64,000 nt of DNA. It comes from Phormidesmis sp963789215. Its GTDB lineage: Bacteria > Cyanobacteriota > Cyanobacteriia > Phormidesmidales > Phormidesmidaceae. The DNA is taken from contig CAWBJY010000012.1 in assembly GCA_963789215.1 (NCBI GenBank), positions 1-64,000 on the forward strand, given 5' to 3'. Made by a program: the position numbers and the translations under genes. Below are positions 8,747-17,203 of the stretch, in pieces. Positions within the stretch are counted from its first letter, which is position 1. Every line of letters begins with the position of its first letter. Under the pieces are notes generated by a model that ran no database searches, had not been told where the DNA came from, and saw only the letters and a list, made by a program, of their open reading frames with translations.

Positions 8747-9072
8747 GACATGCTCCTCGGGCAAGAAGTCCGAGGATTCTAAATCTAGGCAAACAGGCTA
8801 AGCTGTTGCGCTAATTTATGGCTTGACGTTTCAACAGGCATTGCTAACAAGTTAGTCTTATGCGCCCTCGGCTTCGATGCCGACAGGTCCAGCACCGACA
8901 CAGGTGGTTTTTGGCGGTAAGTTTTGACCATAGCGATCACACGGATAAGCCTTAAACACGTGCCCCTTGAGCGCCAAAAACTGAGCGTGAAGATATAGCC
9001 CATAGGCTCCTCGAGGCGTCGTGCCCTGAATATCGTTGAGATACTCACGTCGATCCTGAACCCGCCACGGCT
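8747..9072 (-). mobile_element. IS200/IS605-type remnant with terminal hairpin
   Basis: At 8755-8777 a short hairpin (CCTCGG, nine-base loop, CCGAGG, then ATTC) resembles the subterminal hairpin of IS200/IS605 elements. Leftward-reading coding sequence from about 9072 to 8865 reads KPWRVQDRREYLNDIQG, then a segment with AYPCDRYGQNLPPKTTC, ending in a stop after EAEGA. A neighbouring frame then continues through PVETSSHKLAQQLSLFA to a stop at 8785. The two frames read as one broken protein tail. I read it as the decayed 3' end of a TnpB/IscB-class gene, but the family assignment is tentative because no catalytic motif is left. Confidence 0.45.
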
Positions 9073-9226
9073 TCTAGAAAACAGTACAACAAAGTCGAGC
9101 CACCCGACTTTGTTGTGATCACCGCCAAGCTTCTTCCTAACAATAGTCCGGACAGAAAAGCGAGAGAAATAGCTAGAAAAGCCATTCAGGCATAAGGTTT
9201 AGTTAACACAACAAAAACCAACTCAA

Positions 9227-9726
9227 ATGGCTATGGCAACTATCATACCGGGTCTACTCCAAAAAGTAGGCCATTTAGCAAACCCCGCCGCCAGTTTCTC
9301 TTAACGCTGTTTGCCACTATCTATGTGGTCTGTGGGAAGGTCAACTTCACGAACCTGAGCCGCTATAGCAAGTTGTCAGAGCGCACCTATCGCCGTCACT
9401 TCGCGGTGCCCTATGCGTTTATCAGCCTGAATGCAGCCTTAATCGGTGAAGCCATCACCCCCAAGCACTTTCAAGTCGCTGTGGTTGACGCGTCGTTTGT
9501 GCCTAAAAGTGGCAAAGCAACCGATGGACTAGACCGTTTCTGGAACGGCAAAGCAAGTCGGGCCGAACGCGGCTTAGAGATATCGATGATAGCGGTGGTG
9601 GATGTAGAACAGGCCATGGGTTACAGCCTGTCAGTGCAACAAACTCCAGCGAGCGAGCCTAATCGCGAGCAGCCCGCAGAACGCACCCGAGTCGATGACT
9701 ACTCTGTTGCGTCTAAGATTGAGTGA
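9227..9726 (+). pseudogene. Truncated, frameshifted DDE transposase (IS4-like)
   Basis: An ATG at 9227 opens a frame (MAMATIIPGLLQKVGHLAN) that shifts near 9270 into a second frame: SKPRRQFLLTLFATIYVV, then VNFTNLSRYSKLSERTYRRHF, then VVDASFVPKSGKATDGLDRF and LEISMIAVVDVEQAMGYSLS. This is the N-terminal half of an IS4-like DDE transposase; the VVDASF segment carries the first catalytic Asp. Homology ends around 9690 and the frame runs into an unrelated stop at 9726, so the C-terminal half is missing. A 50-base fragment of the same gene recurs at 43559-43611. Confidence 0.82.
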
Positions 9727-9772
9727 CTGCCTTGGAAAGATCGAGTTGCAGCGTCTTTGTGAATGTCGGCGG

Positions 9773-10807
9773 CTAGGGGGCGCACCCAAGATTTTCAAAG
9801 ATTCTAGAGTCATTGCAGTAATCATCCAATTCGGCAATCAATCGATCTTTAGCGTCTGTCGGCAGAAAAGACGCCTGAAAGGAATTCTTGGCAAGCTGGT
9901 ACAGGTTTTGTTTGGTTAGGTTCAAAGCGACTTGAGCTGCCTGATAATTCTCAGCGATATAGCCGCCAAAGTAGGAAGGATCGTCTGAATTGACCGTTGC
10001 ACAGATACCTAACTCTAGCAGCCGATTGAGATTGTGTTGTTCCATAGAGTCAAACACTTTCAGCTCAATATTGGAGAGCGGGCAGACGGTAAGCGGGATT
10101 TGTTTTGTAGTCAGGTAGTCGAGCAAGTCTGGATCTTCCATAGCGCGAACGCCGTGATCAATACGAGCGACGTTGAGCAAGTTAATCGCTTCCCAAATGT
10201 ACTCCGGTGGGCCTTCTTCACCCGCATGGGCAACTGTCAAAAACCCCTCTGCCCTGGCGCGATCAAACACTGCTTTGAACTTAGAAGGCGGATTCCCTTT
10301 CTCGGCAGAATCTAAGCCCACAGCGACCATCGTATCTTTGTAGGGAAGGGCTTGTTCTAGAGCTTCCAAGGCTTGCTCAGCGCTTAGATCTCGCAAAAAA
10401 GAAAGAATGAGCTGACTGGAAACGTTCAGCTTTGCTTCGCCGTCTTGCAAAGCCCGGTTAATACCTTGCAAGACGGTTTCAAAGGCAATCCCTCGCTGTG
10501 TATGAGTCTGTGGATCAAAAAATATTTCTGTGTGACGCACATTCTGACTGGCTGCTTTTTGCAGGTAGGCCCAGGTTAAGTCATAAAAGTCTTGTTCGTT
10601 CTGGAGTACTTCGGCTCCTTTGTAGTAGATATCTAGAAAAGATTTTAAATTGTCGAAGCTGTAGGCTGCTCTGATTTCCGAGACTGATTTGTAGGGGAGG
10701 TCTATGCGGTTGCGTTTGGCCAAGTCGAACATCATTTCTGGCTCCAGCGTTCCTTCTATATGTAGATGGAGTTCGGCTTTGGGTAGACCTTGAATGAATT
10801 TTTCCAT
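9773..10807 (-). CDS. Adenine deaminase (adenosine deaminase-like, type 2)
   Basis: Cytoplasmic zinc hydrolase of 344 residues that should convert adenine to hypoxanthine. Metal-binding HLH appears in PKAELHLHIEG, the catalytic HAGEEGPPEYIWEAI segment has the wording of the adenine-deaminase branch rather than true adenosine deaminase, and the second metal site reads VNSDDPSYFGG. SNIELKVF is the family's late motif. The gene is divergent from the xanthine dehydrogenase operon, whose product would act on the hypoxanthine, giving a consistent purine-use pathway. Its 3' end lies within 50 bases of a transposase remnant but is intact (last residues NLGCAP). Adenosine deaminase remains an alternative. 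Confidence 0.88.
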   Translation of the reverse strand: MEKFIQGLPKAELHLHIEGTLEPEMMFDLAKRNRIDLPYKSVSEIRAAYSFDNLKSFLDIYYKGAEVLQNEQDFYDLTWAYLQKAASQNVRHTEIFFDPQTHTQRGIAFETVLQGINRALQDGEAKLNVSSQLILSFLRDLSAEQALEALEQALPYKDTMVAVGLDSAEKGNPPSKFKAVFDRARAEGFLTVAHAGEEGPPEYIWEAINLLNVARIDHGVRAMEDPDLLDYLTTKQIPLTVCPLSNIELKVFDSMEQHNLNRLLELGICATVNSDDPSYFGGYIAENYQAAQVALNLTKQNLYQLAKNSFQASFLPTDAKDRLIAELDDYCNDSRIFENLGCAP

Positions 10808-10979
10808 GTTTGCTTAGCTGGTAGGTTTTGGCCGAGGAGGTGTGGTCGAGGAAGTGTGGCGATCGCATCAAGACAACGTACCTACCGCGAGAGTTTAGTT
10901 CTGCAACAGCGCGTACAGTATCTAAATTAATTTCGCAGCATAGTAGGACAGGTGTGTACAGAAAAGGGCCGCTAACCAG

Positions 10980-11834
10980 ATGGATTTGCATAGCGTTGAA
11001 ACCTATTTACGACCACAGACATTCTCAGCGGTTTCCGACTGGCAAGCCGACTGGAACTGGCTAGCTGGCGGCACCTGGCTGTTTAACGAAGCGCAGCCCC
11101 AGGTGAAAACTCTGGTGGACATGCAGCAGCTTGACTGGTCAGAAATAGAAGTCACCTCAGCCGGTCTCTCGATTGGGGCTACCTGCATTCAAAACGATTT
11201 GCTGGCCTTCTCTTTCCCCGACGACTGGAAAGCTACAGAGGCGCTAAAAGGCGCTGTGAAAGAACTGGCCTCTTTCAAGCTGTCGCATACGGCAACGGTG
11301 GGCGGCAATATCTGTTTGGCGCTAAGCGCGAGTACTTTTGCCCCGGCCATGGTAGCGCTGCAGGCTCGGTACGAAATTTGGCGACCGAACGGCGATCCCT
11401 ACTTTGTTGAGGCCATTAATTTTCAAACCGCGCCGAAGCAAACGATTTTGCAGGCGGGGGAAGTTCTGCGCAGAGTCCAAATTTCTCCCGACAATCTGTT
11501 GCAATGGCGCACTTGCTTCAAGCGGATGGCGGTCGGAACGGCAGGTCTTGCGATCGCGATTGTGGTCACGGCCTATCATCCCCCTACGCAGCGGGTGAGG
11601 TTCGGCATTGGCGGCAGCGTCAAGGCACCGCGCCTGATCGAATTTTCAGCCATTCCGACAGATGAACAAATCGCAGAAGCTTTCTCTGAAGCCTCTTTAG
11701 CAGCCCCTCTAGAAGCATTGTTTTTAGATGACGAGAGAGGAAGCAAGACCTATCGCCAGCACATCACTCAGGTCTTGATGAAGCGAGGCATCGCTGAATT
11801 GAGCGCAGGCACAGACGGAAAACGTCGATACTAA
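10980..11834 (+). CDS. Xanthine dehydrogenase-type FAD-binding subunit
   Basis: A 284-residue FAD subunit of the xanthine oxidase family (CoxM/XdhB-like). The FAD-binding segments LAGGTWLF near residue 25 and TVGGNICLALSAS near residue 105 are present, and the C-terminal CO_deh_flav_C region contains RVRFGIGGSVKAPR. It precedes the iron-sulfur/molybdenum subunit by 34 bases in one operon. It passes electrons from the FeS centres of that protein to its acceptor. The substrate class (xanthine or hypoxanthine) is inferred from the divergent adenine deaminase. Confidence 0.9.
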   Translation: MDLHSVETYLRPQTFSAVSDWQADWNWLAGGTWLFNEAQPQVKTLVDMQQLDWSEIEVTSAGLSIGATCIQNDLLAFSFPDDWKATEALKGAVKELASFKLSHTATVGGNICLALSASTFAPAMVALQARYEIWRPNGDPYFVEAINFQTAPKQTILQAGEVLRRVQISPDNLLQWRTCFKRMAVGTAGLAIAIVVTAYHPPTQRVRFGIGGSVKAPRLIEFSAIPTDEQIAEAFSEASLAAPLEALFLDDERGSKTYRQHITQVLMKRGIAELSAGTDGKRRY

Positions 11835-11852
11835 CGAGCCGATATCACTCGC

Positions 11853-11858
11853 AGGAGG
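11853..11858 (+). promoter_or_regulatory. Ribosome binding site deciding a TTG start
   Basis: AGGAGG lies 10 bases before the TTG at 11869, the only plausible start for the large dehydrogenase subunit: the reading frame begins immediately with the ferredoxin-like domain. A full consensus Shine-Dalgarno is uncommon among the genes of this window. Confidence 0.75.
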
Positions 11859-11868
11859 CCCCCTTACA

Positions 11869-14640
11869 TTGAACTTTCAGGTCAACAGTCAAGAGCACGA
11901 TATGAGCTGTCGCCCTGGGACGAGCTTACTGAGTCTGCTTCGATCTTTGGGCTATGCAGGCGTACATCGCGTTTGTGAGTCGGGTGACTGTGGAGGCTGC
12001 ACGGTGTGGGTAGATGACACGCCTATTCATAGCTGCATCTACCCGGCGATGCGAGCCGATGGTCATCAGATCACCACTATTGAGGGAATTGCGAGCGAAG
12101 GGAATGAGACATTAGGAGAGAATGAAAAGCTATCGCCCATGCAGCAGGCTTTTCTCACAAAGCAGGGCTTTCAGTGCGGTTACTGTACGCCTGGAATGGT
12201 TATGACGGCTAGTAAGCTGACGTGTGAAACAGAAGCAGAGCTGAGATTGGAGCTAGAAGGTAACCTCTGTCGCTGCACTGGCTATGAGGCGATTATTGAG
12301 AGCGTGATTGAGTGCGGCAGCGAATCTGGTAGCGAATTTGGCGGTGAATCTGGCGGTGAGCACTCCGACCAGACTGCTGACTCAAAAGGACAGGTCGGTA
12401 AAGCGGTACCCAAGCAAGATGGACCCAATTTGGTGACTGGCAAGCCGGTGTATACTGCCGACTGGTCGCCGCCAGGACTGCTGCATTTGAAGGTGTTGCG
12501 ATCGCCCCATCCCCATGCCCGCATCCGCAGTATTGATACCAGTCAAGCCGCAGCCCTAGCAGGCGTTGAGGCCGTCTTTACCCACGAAGATGTCGAGCGC
12601 CGTGCCTACAGTACCGCCGGACATGGCGTAGGCGCACCCGATCCTGCGGATCACTATCTGTTGGATAACAAGGTGCGATTTATTGGCGATCGCGTCGCCG
12701 CCGTCGTCGCGGATACAGAAGCAACCGCCACCAAAGCCTGCGAGCTAATCGAGGTCGACTATGAGATTTTGCCCTATGTCATCAGCCCTGTTGAGGCGAT
12801 GCGAGGAGATGTCGTCATTCACGATGAGTCAGAATCTGGCCGAATTCACGACGCCGCGCATAATATTGCCGGAGCGATCGTTTTAGATAAAGGCGACTTG
12901 AGCGCAGGGTTTGCCGCCGCCGATTTAATTGTTGAAAATACCTACACCGTGCCCGCCGTCCAGCATGTGCATTTGGAGCCACATGCCTGCATTAGCTGGC
13001 TAGATGAAGCGGGCATTCTGGTTGTTCGTTCTAGCACGCAAGTTCCCTTTCACTGTCAAAGGCTGCTGTGCGAACTGTTCGATCTGCCCAAAGAGAAAGT
13101 CCGAGTTTATAAGCCTCAGGTCGGGGGCGGCTTTGGCAACAAGCAGGAAATTATCACAGAAGATCTGTGCGTGCTGGCTACGCTGAAAACCGGCAAACCA
13201 GTTCAGTGGCAGTTTACGAGAGAAGAAGAATTTACAGCTACCAACAGTCGCCATGCGATGAGCATCTGGCTAAAAACGGGCGTCAAAAACGACGGGACGA
13301 TTGTCGCTCAATCCATGAAGGCGATTTCGAACACGGGCGCTTATGGCAATCATGGTGAAACCGCCACTTTTTTGACGGGCTGTTTTCCGCTGGGCCTGTA
13401 TCGCTGTGCCAACCAGTCTTACAGAGGCAGCGTTGTCTATACCAATACGATGCCCGCCGGGGCATTTCGGGGCTATGGAGCCACGCAAGGCACATTTGCC
13501 GTGGAGTCTCAGCTAGATGAAATTGCGAGCAAACTACACCTCGATCCGATCAAACTACGCCAGCATAATTTCATTACGCCCAAAGACGAAATTCTCATTG
13601 GCAAAGAAGAACATTTTCACGTTATTGGTAGCTACGCCCTTGATGAGTGCATCGAGAAAGTGACCCAGGCGTTAAACTATCCGTCGGCAGAGCCGCCCAA
13701 GACAGAAGATCACATTAAGCGCGGGATCGGCTTTGCCGCTACGATGCAAGCTAGCGGACTGGCTAAAATTCACTTAGCAAAGGTTGAGCTATCTCTGTTG
13801 CCCAGCGGCCTGTACGAACTGCGGACGGGCTCGGTAGATGTGGGCACCGGTTCAGATACTTCTCTGCGCCAGATTGCGGCTCATATATTAGAGACAACGG
13901 TAGAAAACATCACGCTAATAGCCGCCGATACTCACCACACGCCTTTCGACGCGGGCTCCTACGCTTCTTCCACCATTTTTATCACTGGCCAGGCGGTCAA
14001 TTTAGCCGCTCAAAAGCTACGTGTGCAACTGCTTGAAGCTGCCACCCAATTGTTAGGCGGGTCTACGGCAGATTTGGTGATAGACAACAGCGGAATAGCT
14101 GGCCCCACAGCGAGAGCGACTTTACAGCAGGTCGCAGAGGCTGCCGAACAACAACAAAAATCGCTATCGGTAGCGACGGAGTACAGCAGCGATCGCGCTT
14201 CTCTCACCTTTGCCTTTTTAGGCGTAGAGGTAGAAGTAGACACCGAAACGGGCCGTATCACTGTGCTGCGCTGCGCGGAAGCAATTGATATTGGCAAGGC
14301 AATTAATCCTCGAATCTGTCAGGGGCAGGCCGTAGGTGGGCTCGTGATGGGCTTGGGGTACGCGCTTACCGAAGAATTGCGATTTGACGAGCGGGGTAAA
14401 ATCCTCAATCCTAGCCTGCGGACCTATCGGATTCCGTCAACGACGGATGTGCCGCCCCTGGATATCTTTTTAGTAGAACGCGACGATCCCTATGGCCCTT
14501 TGGGTGCCAAAGGCGTTGGTGAAATTGGCACAAATTGTACTGCGCCTGCGATCGCCAACGCCGTTGCCCAAGCGACAGGCGCTCGGTTCAGGCAGCTACC
14601 GATGATTCCAGAACGGGTATGGCAAGCCCTGTCAAAGTAA
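11869..14640 (+). CDS. Xanthine dehydrogenase, fused 2Fe-2S and molybdopterin-binding subunit
   Basis: A 923-residue fusion. Residues 1-80 form a plant-type 2Fe-2S ferredoxin fold with Cys in CESGDCGGCTVW. Residues 85-150 form the second all-helical 2Fe-2S domain (QCGYCTPGM and CRCTGYE). A linker rich in Gly, Ser and Glu (about residues 145-175) joins it to the molybdopterin part, with QVGGGFGNKQE, AGAFRGYGATQGTFAVE, GSYASSTIF and the catalytic Glu in GAKGVGEIG. The usual bacterial arrangement has FeS joined to FAD, or three separate subunits; here FeS is joined to Mo and FAD is separate. It starts at TTG with a strong ribosome site. Molybdenum hydroxylase activity on hypoxanthine/xanthine is the likely role; another aromatic heterocycle or aldehyde is possible. 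Confidence 0.9.
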   Translation: MNFQVNSQEHDMSCRPGTSLLSLLRSLGYAGVHRVCESGDCGGCTVWVDDTPIHSCIYPAMRADGHQITTIEGIASEGNETLGENEKLSPMQQAFLTKQGFQCGYCTPGMVMTASKLTCETEAELRLELEGNLCRCTGYEAIIESVIECGSESGSEFGGESGGEHSDQTADSKGQVGKAVPKQDGPNLVTGKPVYTADWSPPGLLHLKVLRSPHPHARIRSIDTSQAAALAGVEAVFTHEDVERRAYSTAGHGVGAPDPADHYLLDNKVRFIGDRVAAVVADTEATATKACELIEVDYEILPYVISPVEAMRGDVVIHDESESGRIHDAAHNIAGAIVLDKGDLSAGFAAADLIVENTYTVPAVQHVHLEPHACISWLDEAGILVVRSSTQVPFHCQRLLCELFDLPKEKVRVYKPQVGGGFGNKQEIITEDLCVLATLKTGKPVQWQFTREEEFTATNSRHAMSIWLKTGVKNDGTIVAQSMKAISNTGAYGNHGETATFLTGCFPLGLYRCANQSYRGSVVYTNTMPAGAFRGYGATQGTFAVESQLDEIASKLHLDPIKLRQHNFITPKDEILIGKEEHFHVIGSYALDECIEKVTQALNYPSAEPPKTEDHIKRGIGFAATMQASGLAKIHLAKVELSLLPSGLYELRTGSVDVGTGSDTSLRQIAAHILETTVENITLIAADTHHTPFDAGSYASSTIFITGQAVNLAAQKLRVQLLEAATQLLGGSTADLVIDNSGIAGPTARATLQQVAEAAEQQQKSLSVATEYSSDRASLTFAFLGVEVEVDTETGRITVLRCAEAIDIGKAINPRICQGQAVGGLVMGLGYALTEELRFDERGKILNPSLRTYRIPSTTDVPPLDIFLVERDDPYGPLGAKGVGEIGTNCTAPAIANAVAQATGARFRQLPMIPERVWQALSK

Positions 14641-14715
14641 TGACTACACCCAACCTCATCCACCCAGTGTTCATCACCCAGCGTTCATTACTCAGCGTTC
14701 ATCACCCAACTTTCA

Positions 14716-15783
14716 ATGACTAACAGCCAACACTTTTATCAACAGCTAAAAAGCACGTTAGCTCAAGAGTCTGTTGTTGTTGCTACGGTAATTGCGACAG
14801 TTGGGTCTGCTCCGAGAGAAGTAGGCGCAAAGATGGCGGTATGTGCAGACGGCAGCATCATTGGGACAGTGGGCGGCGGCGCGGGTGAAGGCAAGGTGAT
14901 TGAGCAAGCACTGACGATGGCCAATGGTGAAAAACGTCTGGTCGAGATTGACCTCACTGGTACGCCCGGAAAAGACAGTCAGGGCGTGTGCGGTGGCAAG
15001 GTGCAGCTATGGCTAGAGCGGTGGGCAGGGCGAGATGCGATCGCCTTGGTTGATCAAATTCTAGATCTTTTTGAGTCGGGCAAATCGGGCAAGTTGGTCA
15101 CACCCCTTGAGCTAGACGGCGTGGCCTCTTCTGAGAATTACCAGCCTTACTTGACCAGCGAACGTCACCTTTCCGATTCAAACCTACATGCTTTTACCGA
15201 AATCATTCAACCGCCTCCCGTCTTACTGATCGTAGGTGGCGGGCATATAGCGGTTTCCCTAGCTCAAATTGCTAGCTTTTCAGGTTTTCAGGTAGTCGTA
15301 CAAGACGACCGCCCCGAATTTATGACGGCTCATAGGTTTCCGCAGGCGACACTTTTGTCTCTCTCTCTAGCTAAAGCCCTAGATTATCTAACGGATCATT
15401 CTCAGCGATACATCGCTCTGGTGACTAGGGGCTATTCACAAGACCTTGAAGCCCTCCAGACTGTTTTACGGCGATCGCTCACCTATCAATACATTGGTGC
15501 CGTTGGTAGCCAAAAACGCATTCGCCTAATCTGCCAGGTGCTCGAACAACAAGGCATATCTATCGAGCAGCTAACCTGCTTCCACGCGCCTATCGGCCTA
15601 GACATTGGTGCGTTAACTCCCCCAGAAATTGCGGTCAGCATCTGCGCAGAGCTAATCAAGGTATATCGTGGCGGAACCGGATTACCGCTAAGCCATACCA
15701 AAAAGCCATCTTCTGTAAAATCTTCTGAGAAGTCTCCTGCAAAATCTCACGCCAGATCTCATGTTGGATCTCATGTCAGATAA
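14716..15783 (+). CDS. xdhC: XdhC-family molybdenum cofactor maturation/insertion protein
   Basis: A 355-residue XdhC/CoxI protein. The N-terminal XdhC_CoxI domain reads VVATVIATVGSAPREVGAKM and GTVGGGAGEG, and the C-terminal Rossmann-like domain starts LLIVGGGHIA and includes ALVTRGYSQD and YIGAVGSQKR. Such proteins bind Mo cofactor, support its sulfuration and hand it to the partner hydroxylase. It follows the dehydrogenase by 75 bases. Its C-terminus is a Ser/Lys-rich tail (residues about 330-355) with repeated SS/KS segments that overlaps the next gene, and which may be an extension created by stop loss. Confidence 0.9.
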   Translation: MTNSQHFYQQLKSTLAQESVVVATVIATVGSAPREVGAKMAVCADGSIIGTVGGGAGEGKVIEQALTMANGEKRLVEIDLTGTPGKDSQGVCGGKVQLWLERWAGRDAIALVDQILDLFESGKSGKLVTPLELDGVASSENYQPYLTSERHLSDSNLHAFTEIIQPPPVLLIVGGGHIAVSLAQIASFSGFQVVVQDDRPEFMTAHRFPQATLLSLSLAKALDYLTDHSQRYIALVTRGYSQDLEALQTVLRRSLTYQYIGAVGSQKRIRLICQVLEQQGISIEQLTCFHAPIGLDIGALTPPEIAVSICAELIKVYRGGTGLPLSHTKKPSSVKSSEKSPAKSHARSHVGSHVR

Positions 15784-16370
15784 TCGAGATTTTGCCCTAA
15801 TTCTGGCCGCCGGATTTTCTACTCGCATGGGCGTTTGTAAAACAACATTGCCCTGGCATGGCAACCAAACGCTGCTTCGCTACCAGATCGAGCAATTTCT
15901 ACAGGCCAATATTACGCCAATTGTTGTTTTAGGTGCTCACAATGCTCATCGTCGTGTAGATTGTCCGCCGGGCAGTCGAGTTTTAATTAAATCGGAGCGC
16001 GATCGCACCAAAACCAGCTCAATCCTAATCGGTCTAGAGAGTCTTCCTCAAGACTTTTCAACACTTACTATCTCTGCTATTGACCAGCCTCGCCCGGCCA
16101 GCGTCTACAAAACCCTGATAAACAACTATTGCCGAGAATTCGCCCTAATTACAGCACCTTGCTATCAGGGAAAGCTAGGTCATCCTTTGCTATTTTCTCA
16201 CCGGCTATTTTCCGATCTCAAACAAATCAGCGATTCAAATCTAGGATTGCGAGAGATTGTACAAAAACAACAGCTCTCAAATTAGCAAGGTCGAATTTGC
16301 AACGCCTGAAATATTAATAGATATCAACAATCGAGATGCTTATTTGAGAGCTTTGAGGAGCACGACATAG
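15773..16370 (+). pseudogene. MobA/MocA-like cofactor nucleotidyltransferase, frameshifted near the 3' end
   Basis: The frame starts at ATG 15773 (MSDNRDFALILAAG), overlapping xdhC by 11 bases. It carries the nucleotidyltransferase signature LAAGFSTRMG followed by K in CKTTLPWHG, and a DQPRP segment that corresponds to the metal-binding D of the family. This enzyme would add CMP or GMP to the Mo cofactor for the hydroxylase. The frame stops at 16285 after QKQQLSN, but the next frame over continues with family sequence (VEFATPEILIDINNRDAYL) to a stop at 16370. A single-base indel in the A-run near 16262-16267 would restore a roughly 199-residue protein of normal length. It could be a sequencing error or a young mutation. 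Confidence 0.75.
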
Positions 16371-16473
16371 GGGATTTGCCGTCATAGGCGTTTAGCAGGT
16401 TCCGTTACAAAAAATGCAGCCCACTAACCTGGTATGCTGGTACGCTCCAATCGCAACCTGCCCCATGCCCGCT

Positions 16474-16720
16474 TCAGAAGCGTTCAAATGGCGCCACTTC
16501 CAGTCCTGATTCACTTGTATGTTCAGTTTGTGGGATGCAGGGAAAGTCTTTACAGTAAATATGGATGTGAAGGGTTTCGCCGCCGCGCACTAACACGGTA
16601 TCCTTCCATGCTGAATAGGGCTTACCCTCACGGCTCCCGACTAAAAAGGCCGCAGCGCGAAGATAGAAGGGGTGAGCCATCATATCTGCGTACGTCAAAC
16701 CCTTACGGGTGGGTAAGAAA
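16474..16720 (-). pseudogene. Remnant of a multicopper oxidase C-terminal domain
   Basis: Leftward frame reading MTYADMMAHPFYLRAAAFLV, then AWKDTVLVRGGETLHI and DFP, matches the layout of the last cupredoxin domain of multicopper oxidases, which runs HPFHLHG..F, W.DTV.V..GE, then the HCH copper motif. Here the copper-binding His positions are mostly changed or missing (no HCHILEH) and there is no upstream half. It is a decayed fragment left beside the arsenic operon. Confidence 0.55.
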
Positions 16721-16747
16721 GGCTATCATTTCAAGTAGACTTAGTGA

Positions 16748-17068
16748 GTGATTATGAAGACTGCTACACAACCTGCTATTTTGCCGCTTTTCCAAGCCTT
16801 TGCTGATGGCTATCGCGTTCAGATTATTGAACTGCTGCGCGACCAGGAACTCTGTGCTTGCGATATCGCCAAGCACTTGGGCATAACCCAGTCCAAGCTA
16901 TCCTTTCACCTCAAGACACTACGAGAGGCCGATCTGATTGAAGGTAGACAGGAAGGACGCTGGATTTACTACCGATTGAACTTGCAGCAGTTCATCGTTC
17001 TAGAGCGGTACATTGCCGAATTTCGCCGCTACAGTCCAATTCTACCGGCTCGAATTTGTCCTGACTAA
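16748..17068 (+). CDS. arsR: ArsR-family arsenic-responsive repressor
   Basis: A 106-residue winged-helix repressor. The metalloid site is visible as ELCACDIAKHLGI (Cys-x-Cys in the DNA-binding helix alpha3, the type-1 ArsR site), followed by the recognition helix QSKLSFHLKTLREADLI and wing EGRWIYYRLN. It should dissociate from DNA on binding As(III). The start may be GTG at 16748 or ATG at 16754. It heads a three-gene set with a GAPDH-like enzyme and ArsJ, which together form the known arsenate-to-arsenosugar-phosphate efflux route. Confidence 0.93.
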   Translation: MIMKTATQPAILPLFQAFADGYRVQIIELLRDQELCACDIAKHLGITQSKLSFHLKTLREADLIEGRQEGRWIYYRLNLQQFIVLERYIAEFRRYSPILPARICPD

Positions 17069-17080
17069 ACTTGATCCACC

Positions 17081-17154
17081 AAATTTAATTGAACTAAATT
17101 TGCCTGAAATGTAGTCTTAGCGACTTGACATTTCAATTAAATTTGAAATAATGC
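17081..17154 (+). promoter_or_regulatory. Promoter and paired inverted repeats between arsR and the GAPDH-like gene
   Basis: AAATTTAATTGAA at 17081-17093 has its exact inverted complement TTCAATTAAATTT at 17132-17144. Between them lies TTGACA (17125-17130), and 18 bases later TAATGC (17149-17154), together a good -35/-10 pair. The second arm is itself part of a dyad, TTTCAA with TTGAAA. The placement, with an arm over the promoter spacer, suggests ArsR operators flanking the promoter; the arms could also fold as a long hairpin after arsR. Confidence 0.6.
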
Positions 17155-17203
17155 AGCTATTAATCCATTCTTTCGTGGATGTGATGTCATGGTGAGGAAC
17201 CAC

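Noticed and set aside
8785..9048. An 87-codon minus frame as an independent gene
   Set aside because: Its N-terminal half is out of frame with the more protein-like reading of the same stretch; it looks like the tail of a broken IS gene.
10808..10979. NtcA site in the divergent purine promoter
   Set aside because: GTA and TAC triplets are present but never at the required 8-base spacing.
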